Source of the DNA: Toxonevra muliebris | Taxonomy: Eukaryota > Arthropoda > Insecta > Diptera > Pallopteridae | Direction: 5' to 3' | NCBI GenBank assembly: GCA_963691655.1 | Contig: OY829326.1 | Span: 41,319,989 to 41,383,988, forward strand | Length of the DNA stretch: 64,000 nucleotides | In this document: positions 55,496 through 64,000 of the stretch, one piece after another | Layout: the number at the start of each line of letters is the position of its first letter | Numbering within the stretch: position 1 is the stretch's first letter | Notes under the pieces: generated by a model | What the model saw: only the letters and a program-made list of their open reading frames with translations | Told to the model about the DNA's origin: nothing | Databases searched by the model: none | Position numbers and translations under genes: made by a program

Positions 55496-55948
55496 CCCAT
55501 TAAGGACGGGACGGCCACAATTTCAAAGCTTATTTAAGTGGCTCCATTAACTATGAAAACGAATTTCAAAAAATTTAAGCCATATCATTTTTTATGCAAA
55601 AGTTTACGAGCTTTCCAAATCTGCAGTCAAAATAAAAAAAAAAATTTTGAAGTTGAGGATGCATGGATGACGGAATTTTATCAAATAGAGGTATTTCTTG
55701 ATGACTTCATTCCGAAAATAACTGAACAAAAACAATTTTCAATCGAAAAATCATGTTTTTTGATGAATAAGTGAGCATAACTTTTTGAATTTTAATTTTT
55801 TTTTTGTATTATTTTGACTGCAGATTTCGGAAGTTCATAAAATTTTGCATAAAAAATGATATGGCTTAAATATTTTTAAATTCGGTTTCATAGTTATCGG
55901 AGCCACTTAAATAAGCTTTGAAATTGCGGCCGTCCCGTCCCTAATGGG
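55496..55948. mobile_element. piggyBac-type MITE with long inverted arms
   Basis: TTAA at 55492-55495 and 55949-55952 bounds 453 bases. The ends are CCCATTAAGGACGGGACGGC and, inverted, CCCATTAGGGACGGGACGGC. The arms continue as imperfect inverted repeats for about 150 bases (shared AAGCTTATTTAAGTGGCTCC). The plus-strand 78-codon frame at 55538-55774 lies inside and is not a gene. Confidence 0.85.
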
Positions 55949-55952
55949 TTAA

Positions 55953-58900
55953 ATTAGAATAATGGCTGTTTTTTTCTGATCAAATATGTAGTGAAACGAC
56001 GTAAATATGACCTTCAAAAGTTTTGATTCCCAATCGGGTAATACTTTCAGTTTATTTTTCGAGTCTCAAGTTTCAATATCGCGATGAACAAAAATCTAAG
56101 GTAAAATTTGTTCACAAGATTTATGTGCACATCATCGTTAACTAAAGTCGCAAAATTTCTAAAGTCAAAATAAGCCAACAATGACCTCGATAAGATGAAA
56201 ACCAGGTTTGTTGGCCATTTCATCAATAGAAACGAAAATAGTTTTCACTAAATTTAAACCGGATTGTTAGAAGAACTTCATCATAGCAGTCTTGAAAATA
56301 TTTATTTATTTATTGCTGCATACTTTACAAATTAATGTGTTGAGAATGGATAGGTGTAGGGAATTGAGACCATATATTGAAAATATCGTCGAATATCGTG
56401 GTATATATTTACGCAGATGTTATGAAACTTGGTGAACTCGTGGACATGTTGCGTTTTGAGTTTTCATAAATCACGAAAATCTCAAGTCGAAGTTTTAAAA
56501 CTAACTTTTTTTTTGAATTCCGACTTTGGGATTTCGGATTCAGTGGATCAAAATATATAGGAAAAACTTTGCCTGACTGTTATTTCTCGTAGATTCAAAG
56601 AATTCAAAAACCTGTTAATTTAGTTTTAGTATAAAAAAAGAAAAGAATTTTTTAAACCAAAAATAAAAATGGTATATTATAATATAGGCATATTTGTGTT
56701 AGTATATTTATCAATATGTTTAGTTTCAGCTCAATATTTTATGGAAAAAGTTACATGTAAAACTAACCAAGTTAAACTAGTTTTTATTGCACAAAAAAAA
56801 AGAAACAGGAACTGTGCATTCAAATGAGCCTAAAAAAATTTCGAAGTAATGGAAAAATTTGTTAAATAGAGAAATGCAAGTCAGAACTTGTGGATATTTA
56901 TTTATTTATTTATTTTTTTTCATTTGTCATAATAAATTAATTGCATTGCATTGCTAATTATTTCTTTTTATTGTTTAGACATGGTAATTACAGACAATAA
57001 TAAAAAAAATAAGTATGTACTAAAAACAAGTTATGCAAAACTAAAGTACTAAAAATAAGTATGTAAGTATATCAAAAAACAAAGCCCCCAACTCATGGCA
57101 ATAAACTTTAATATTGCATACAGAATGCAATGAGTGAAGCAGCAACAGCAGCAGTTGTAAAAAAAAGTATTTTTAGTGGTCTCCTCCTCGCTCCCGCTAC
57201 GTTCAATAAAAGTGGACAAAGAAAACAAAAAAGAAAAAAAAAACAATAATAACAATTTAACCATAGCTAAAGTTAAAAACGCTCATTCCTACAAAATATA
57301 AAACAACAACTAAAATGTTGCAAATTTTTTTTAAGAAAATAATTATTTGGTCATAAATCAAAATTGTTTGTTATTTTGTTTTTTGCTTGTCTTTTTGTAT
57401 TGCTGGTAAAAAAAAAAACAAAAAAAAAAAATTAGTCATTGGCGTTGTCGTTATTGCTGAATGTTGGCAATTCGCGGGTATACGCGTTAACGCCCCGTGG
57501 TTGTGGCTGACTTTTGGTGTGTGTGTGTGTGTGTGGTTGTGACCACCAAAGTGAAACATTTTTAATTCTTTTTTTTTTTGCTGTTTTGGTTTCTGTTTTG
57601 AAGCATGATAAATTTGCGGAATTTTTGATAATGATGAGCAACAAAAACTATATACAATTTTTAATTTAACAAAAATTCGTAGTAATAAAAAAATATAACA
57701 AAAAAGTTGGCAGCTATTTATTTATTATATATCTAAATAAGGTATTTAAAAAAGAAGAAATGTAAAACTATATGCATTTTTATGCATTTTTATTCATATG
57801 CACAATTGCTATGCACATATTTTAAATAATCTCATGAATATGCATTAGACAAGCTTCTGGTTTCAGTCGCTTCTAGTTTGCATGCCCGTGCATTACAAAC
57901 GCGTTTATTCTAAATACTCTGCTTCTCATTTTACTCTGTGTACTTTCTCTCTCTCTCTGTCTCTCTCTCACTCTTTCTCTCTTGTAACTTTAAGCTGGTC
58001 AATTTATCTTTCGCTTTGGCGAATATTTTCCACCACAATGCCAAATCATCTTCTTTTGGCCGCCAAGAAGAATTATGAAGGCGAATGATTAATTACGTTT
58101 ATTTACTACTACCCTTAATTTCATTAACTGTATTTGTAAGTTGGTTGCGGTTATTTTCTGTTCTTGGCCATATTTATAAATAATTTTGCGCTTGCGGCCA
58201 GCCTCTTGTTAATTTGTCTTGGTGCTTGTTTGGCTTTTGGTTTGCTGTTGTTGTTGCAGTTTTCATTATTGATGCTGTTACTGTTTTGGCTGTTCTTGTT
58301 GTTGTTGTTGTTGTTGTTGTTTTGCTTCTGTTTGTTAGCAAAGTTTGTTGGTTCCTCTCATCATCTCATCCTTGGTTGCCGCTTGCAAATATTTGAATGT
58401 TTATGTACTCGCATAATTTCTGTTTCGGCAACTGCAAATGATTATAATTTATTGACCATGTGACTGGCCATGATGGCACATATTAGTCGAGGACCAACTA
58501 AAATGTTAATTAAATTGAAATGAGTTGGCGATTTATTTCGTTGCCTTCTGGCTCCTGTTGCCATCGTTTTGTTTTGGGCTGGTTGGAGGTGGTAATAACG
58601 ATAAATAAGACTGGAGTTGAGTTTGATGAATAATATTCTTGATTTTTATGTTTTTCATATTTTAATTTATACTTAAACTTGTTTGTTAATTAGTATTCAA
58701 GTTATAATTCATATGAAGTATTTTTATTTTGCTTCTTCAGAAATCTTATTAGTTTTATAAACTTTGGATTTAATATTAAAACACCACACAATCTGAAGCT
58801 ATTACTATATCGGTTAACCGATTCACAGATAATAGCCGCTCGGCTGTAAAACACATCCCAACTGGAAAGTAGAAAATGTATTACTCAAATAATCGAATAA

Positions 58901-59275
58901 ATAATAAGTAAAGGTTTTATGCATTACTTTTCTTTGACATCGCCATTTAAAAAATAATCTATTCTAATGCATTGTGTTTTTTAGAGATAGAAAATCGACT
59001 TAGGCAAATCGAATCCGGGATCCCAGAGGTGAAAATCTAGACTCCCTAGATTGTGTATATGAATTTGCCAATCTAATAAATAATTTAAATCATTTAAATC
59101 CTACTACATCTGCAATTTGTTATGAATTTAGTTCATAAGTTATCAGATTCTCCGTTGAAACGTCTACAGAAGTTAAGATTTTTTTGGTAAATGATGCGGC
59201 CAGCCTGTGACTTGAAATATACGTAGTGGCGACTTTAGGACTTGGAGCAGATTTTATTAGATTAAAAGATAAATA
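55953..59275. other. Noncoding DNA with microsatellites
   Basis: GT-rich tract at 57519-57534, CT-rich at 57942-57981 and (TTG)n at about 58288-58321. The stretch 58150-58580 is less AT-rich and has homeodomain-like TTAATTAAA words; it may be conserved regulatory DNA, but I have no comparison. No gene is supported. Confidence 0.45.
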
Positions 59276-60490
59276 TCAGACTCACTATCGACCAAAACCC
59301 AGACCTAGACCAAAAACTAGTGCAAAAATTTTATCAAATACAGGTCAAAAATTAAAAGCTAACTGGAACAAAACTGAGACCAAAATTCAAACTAAAATCT
59401 GATAGAAATTTTGACGGAAATTTCGAGTAAATTACAAACTCAAATTCAAATATTCTTTTCAGATCGAACTTCAAACCAAGAAAAGAACCAAATTCAGATC
59501 AAAAATCTAGATCAAAATTAGACTAAATTCAGATCAAAATCTTGATTATAACTTTTCTGATGGATTTATATTGTTAAATGATCTATTTTGAGAAAATAAT
59601 TTGAAGGAAATTTTTATTTCCTTTGAGATAAAATTTTGATACATCTCTATTTTTTGAGTCATTTTTGGTCGAAACAAAAACCCGAAAAAAATTAAATTAA
59701 GATAACAGTTGATTTGGATAGTACTTTAAACCAATTTTTAAAATATATACTCATATCACTCTTAGCATCGACATCACTATTAATATCGGCCTGGTGGTGA
59801 GTTTACGATCTCACAACTCCAAAACCAGGCACTTCATTTTTATGAAAAATTAAATACGTTCTTTAAGCCTGTTATACATTACTTAAAATGTAAATATATC
59901 TTGATTTGACCAAAAAACCAATACATTTTAAATTTCAACGTGATCCGTACACACATTTGGGTACCGGGCAACACCCGGTTAAAAAATAAATAATGTTCAG
60001 ACCACGAATCGGACCGAAATTCCAACAAAAATCGACCAAAATGAGATCAAATTGAGGTCAAAACTCAGACTAAAGTCCCAAACCTCAGACCGAAGCAAAA
60101 CCAAAATCAGTTTTAAAATTCATTCCAAAATTCAAAAAAAAAGGTTGACCACAACTTAGACCAATAGTTAAACAAAACTTTAGGCCAAAAGAACATAAAA
60201 TACCAAATGAAAGTAACCCAAAATTCAGACCAAAAACTAGTGGGAATATCTGATAAATATTTACATCAAGAAATTTTAACTTAAATTAAACAAAAACTAG
60301 ACCGAAATTTCTGACGGATTCGGACCGATTTTAGATCGAAATTCAGACCAAAATAGTATCAAAATCAAGCTAATTCATAAAAAATATTAACCATAACTGA
60401 AACTAAGAGTTAGATTAAAACTGAGGCTAAAAAGACGCCAAATACAAATTAAAAGCAAACCAAGATTTAGACCAGAAAATTATAATTTTA
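59276..60490. repeat. Degenerate short-period ACCAAAATTCAG repeat region
   Basis: Two blocks (about 59276-59545 and 59995-60490) consist of loosely repeated words such as CAGACCAAAA, AGATCAAAATT and GAGACCAAAATTCAAAC. The longer phrase AGACCAAAAACTAGTG occurs in both, and TTTnTGACGGA also recurs in both. This looks like a decayed minisatellite, split by about 450 bases of other sequence. Between them, ACCGGGCAACACCCGGT (59963-59979) is a perfect 6-bp-stem hairpin. Confidence 0.55.
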
Positions 60491-61039
60491 ATACTGGTGG
60501 GACATGTTTTGGATTTTCAACTGATCAAAAACAAAAAAAAAAGAAGAAGTTACAATCAGTATGAGTGTAGTTATCGTAGGAACTAAAATGAAAAAAAAAA
60601 ATTGACAAAATGAAAATTTACTTTACGAAAACAGATCGTTTTTTCATTACTTTTTGTATCTAAAAAGTAAGAAGTATTCAACGTAGAAAGTTTTGAAGTT
60701 ATATATAAACAGGTTAATGAAAAAATGTAGTCATCACAACAACAATGTATACAGAGACGGGCAAATCAGACAGCCGTTTCAGAATGCGCCGCAATTCCTC
60801 ATCAGTGATCTTAGTGATAGTTCTTAATCTTTCAATATCCTATATAAGCCACTAATATTTGAAATCATAACCCAGAATTATGGATTTAATTCCAAATATC
60901 TTCACTGAATAGAGATATTGAAAGAAACTACCACTACCACTACCACTGTTTTTTTCCCATTGTAGCTAGTAGAAAGTTTTAGTTCCTGCGATAAGCACTG
61001 GTTTACTGAAAAATATAGTAGAATTTGAGACTAATCGGT
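60491..61039. other. Noncoding DNA
   Basis: A-rich sequence without a supported feature. CTACCACTACCACTACCACT at about 60930-60949 is a short CTACCA repeat. Confidence 0.45.
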
Positions 61040-61260
61040 CGAATAGGTTTCTTTTTTGTCTCACGCAGTGCAGAAAAATATAGTTTCGAGATAAATGAGT
61101 TTAAACTTCAGTCGGCCCTGCTTCTGCGCTCACCTGCTAAATAGGTTGTAAAAGTCGAAATACTGGAAATATTGATACGAAAATTTTACAGTATACTTTT
61201 AAAAGCCTATACTTTTGAAAAAATCAATTTTTTGAAAATCTAGATCAGCAGGTGGCCTTA
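61040..61260. repeat. Dispersed repeat related to 34280-34520
   Basis: It shares, in the same order and orientation, the TTTCGAGA...GTTTAAA block, the TTTTACAGTATA block and the ATC(A/G)ATTTTTTGAAA block with 34280-34520. Substitutions are frequent. Confidence 0.4.
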
Positions 61261-62035
61261 ATTATCAGAAAAATTGGTCGGGATTGCTTATTTCAAATTT
61301 TGTTTATAAATGATCCTACTAACGACAGTCTCGAAATTTTTAATTGAGTCCTAAAGAGCGAGCGTTTTCTTTGCATCATTAATCCATACTGTTTGACCTC
61401 AGTCTGAAGGCTTTTAGATCTGAGCTGCATTAAAATTAGGTATAGAACTCTTAATGACCTTAACGAAATTTCCACAAGAGAACTGCTTCAGCTAAAATAT
61501 TTTACAAATTAGCCTCAGAATGGAGTGGCTTTAGTCTTAAAAATGCCAGATAATATCTTTGACTTTGGTCATTGAAAAGATTTTTCAAATCCAGAATTTC
61601 CGATACTATGATAATTTTTATCAAGTACACATTCAACCCAAACAAATTATGAATTTTTTGGTTATACTCGAGGGTATTAGAAATTGGCAGCCTAAAGTGA
61701 AGTAGGGAAATTGTAAAGCATGAAACCAGCAATAGATGCTTTCAACTGAGCAGTATAAAATATTTTCTATATACGTAACAACAATAACATGAACAAAAAT
61801 GAATTTGCGATTTTTTTCTCATTCCATTTTGCTCATAGCTAAAATGTAACACTGGAGTAGGACATCTAAATTACCTGTAAGTACAATCTATATATTTTTT
61901 AAATATTCTAATGAGAAATGGAGACTACAGCGGAGAAAATTTTAAATCATTTATATTTTGGGTTGTAATATCCACTACTTATTAAACCCATTTTTGCCAA
62001 TTATTCTGAAACTGCGAATTTTCGATCTTTAGAAC
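61261..62035. other. Noncoding DNA
   Basis: Two short minus-strand frames (61293-61475 and 61502-61732) show no motif that I know. They are not supported as genes. Confidence 0.4.
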
Positions 62036-62039
62036 TTAA

Positions 62040-62562
62040 ACCTCTAGTTCCCAAATTTTCGAGCGTTAAAAAAAATCGGAATTGATTAATATTGGCGTAA
62101 AAATCATAAATTGATTTAAAAACACCAAAAAAAACGAATGGGCGAGGTTTTATGAAGTGAGAAAGTTTGAACTCCTAAAGCTATTTGTTCTTCTTGAATG
62201 ATTTTTTTAACAATTTGTTCAAAGTAATTAAATATTTTATATAAAAAATTCTTAGCTATCCATAGCAAGTTTCTTATCTGTATACTATGACGGGAAGTAT
62301 TTTATTTATTTTTTTTAATTTTTTTCACTTTTATCTAAAATACAATCGAAATAATTAATTTTCCTATTTTTCACAAATTTTTGACTTTGACTGTGGCTAA
62401 CTTCTGTAATGCGCATCATAACTCATAACTGATGCATTTATTTAAAAGCTTGGGATATTCCCTAAACGATATAATAAAATGTAGCACCACAAAACTGTTG
62501 TGGTGCCAATTCCATCCCTTTTTGGTGAAGACCGTCTGGAAGCGGGCTTGGGAACTAGAGGG
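62040..62562. mobile_element. piggyBac-type MITE
   Basis: TTAA at 62036-62039 and 62563-62566 bounds 523 bases. The ends are ACCTCTAGTTCCCAA and, inverted, CCCTCTAGTTCCCAA, with one mismatch in 15. No coding frame inside is supported. Confidence 0.75.
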
Positions 62563-62566
62563 TTAA

Positions 62567-64000
62567 GGAACTTTGTGTTCTCTATTGAATCAAGATGCGA
62601 TAATATAGCGTCTCCATAGGATCGCAACTACAACTGCAAAAAACTGTGGCCTTCATGCTACACCATTCATCAATAACAACATTATATTTATCTGCCTGTT
62701 ATTTTTATTGTTAACTCTTAGTTAAAACGTATGCTAAACCGCAAATAAAACAAATACAATTATTGTAAATATATAATTTAAATAGAGATCACAGTACCTA
62801 ATTAATAAGGTTGTGCCATTACAATGCAATTAAAATAGATACTTATTAAAAACATATTATTATTATTATTATTTAAATGATTGCGTGAGAACAAAGCAAA
62901 CAATAAAAACACTCAACTGTCAATAAACAACAAACAAAATATTTGCACTAAATCTATTGATTATTGCCAATCAAAACACACAAAAGGAAACAAATCATAA
63001 TGGATAAAAATGCCATTCAGTTGATCAGAAAGGACAAAATTACAAAACGACACACACGAACAAAGCAGCACGACCAACAAAAATTTTCAAAACAAACATA
63101 CAAAAAGGACAAAAAGCAAAAAAGAAACGTGCACAGCAAAAACATGAATGCAATTAACGTCTCTCTTTCTCACTCAAAAACTTGACTGTTAAACCAAACC
63201 AAAAATCGAAATCCAATCGAAGAATACAAAGGATACAATTTAGTATTAAATCCTGAAATTACTCCGGCTAAAAGGGATGTCAGGTAATATTGCAATTATT
63301 GACAAAGGATACGTGAAACACACACACACACGAATTCACGTACCCATACGCAGACACAAAGACAGTGGCAGCAGTAGCAGTAGCAGGAAAAAATCAATGA
63401 TTGCCGAAAATGCCAAGCGAGAATGAGGTGAAGAGGTGCGGCGCAATGATGGGACACAAATAGTCGAGGCGTAACGAATTTGATTTGTCGATGCACAAAA
63501 TTCCTGTGGATTTTAGTTTATTTTTTGCTGTTGTTGCAGCAGCACCAGCAGTATCTGAGTACCTAATAATACATACAAATTTGAAAGAGGACTAGCTGCG
63601 AAGTATTAAAATTTTGAAAACTTGAATAACGTAAACGATTTATTGATCGGATTTTTGCGACTTCGACTTCAACTTCAACTGTAACTGCGACTGCGAATGA
63701 TTATGGAAATGACATTGATGCATTGGCAGTCTGACGTGTGGATTTGCATAATTTTGCTATAATTTTTAGGCGCTGCAAGTAGCAGCAGCAGCAGCAGCCT
63801 TTTCGTATCTAAATGCTGCCCCTTTTTATGTTATGATGATGATGCTGCGTACTAAACGTATGCAAATGGCAACTTAACGCTGTTAGTTGTATGTGTGTGT
63901 GTGTATCTGTATATATGCATGAAAAACCTTTATGTTGCTTTGTTATGAAGGAATGTTTTTTTTAGTTTCTCAGTGTCTTTTGTTTGGAATGCAAATGTGC
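62567..64000. other. Noncoding DNA with microsatellites
   Basis: (ATT)n at about 62856-62872, CA repeats at 63320-63331, an imperfect GACTTC/AACTGC hexamer repeat at 63660-63697, (CAG)n at 63783-63799 and GT repeats at 63890-63904. The lysine-rich 62964-63185 frame is low complexity and not supported. Confidence 0.5.

Noticed and set aside
62964..63185. Lysine-rich 73-codon frame
   Set aside because: It lies in AACAAA-rich simple sequence and has no paralogue, motif or splice context.

Overview
The window looks like AT-rich, repeat-laden nuclear DNA of a higher fly (Diptera). Supporting signs are Tc1, mariner, DD37E, piggyBac-like and hAT-like elements, many non-LTR retrotransposon stubs with the wording usual in true flies, short 60-115 bp candidate introns and abundant CAA, GT and TATG microsatellites. 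A tephritid fruit fly is my best guess, but I cannot prove it from the sequence. There are no bacterial, organellar, rRNA or CRISPR features, and I found no convincing tRNA.

Only two large intact reading frames stand out, and they are related. A minus-strand gene at 22709-25744 (1011 codons) and its partner at 32118-33980 (620 codons) lie in a duplicated block (22315-25930 and 31644-34180). Both encode very basic, arginine/lysine-rich proteins with the same layout: a common N terminus, an arginine run, an odd tryptophan-containing module repeated three or two times, alternating basic and acidic units, an array of about 25-residue repeats (15 units against about 3), a charged coiled coil and a conserved C-terminal motif. 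All size differences are in frame, which argues for selection as protein. I recognise no family. This pair is the best candidate for something undescribed.

The rest is mostly transposon debris in noncoding DNA. Left part (1-14 kb): LINE fragments, a long inverted-repeat element (5196-6776), a mariner relic (9325-10375), a DNA-transposon helix-turn-helix fragment (10768-11105) and a DD37E relic (13095-14358). Middle (14-31 kb): a possible host exon at 14360-14455, a piggyBac relic with the remains of its cysteine-rich tail (15531-16512), a LINE, a Tc1 relic, gene copy A, two complete but dead Tc1 elements (26850-28426 and 28469-29615) and a second possible host exon at 30092-30205. Right part (31-64 kb): gene copy B, several LINE 3-prime ends, a hAT-type element with a perfect 8-bp target duplication (40786-41694), DD37E relics, three piggyBac-type MITEs bounded by TTAA, a Tc1-type MITE, and a degenerate short-period repeat region (59276-60490).

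The two GC-rich exon-like islands on the plus strand, each with splice signals, suggest that the window may lie within a long host gene transcribed rightwards, with the basic-protein pair nested in an intron on the other strand. That reading is inference. Coordinates of degenerate elements are approximate; target duplications and terminal repeats were read directly.
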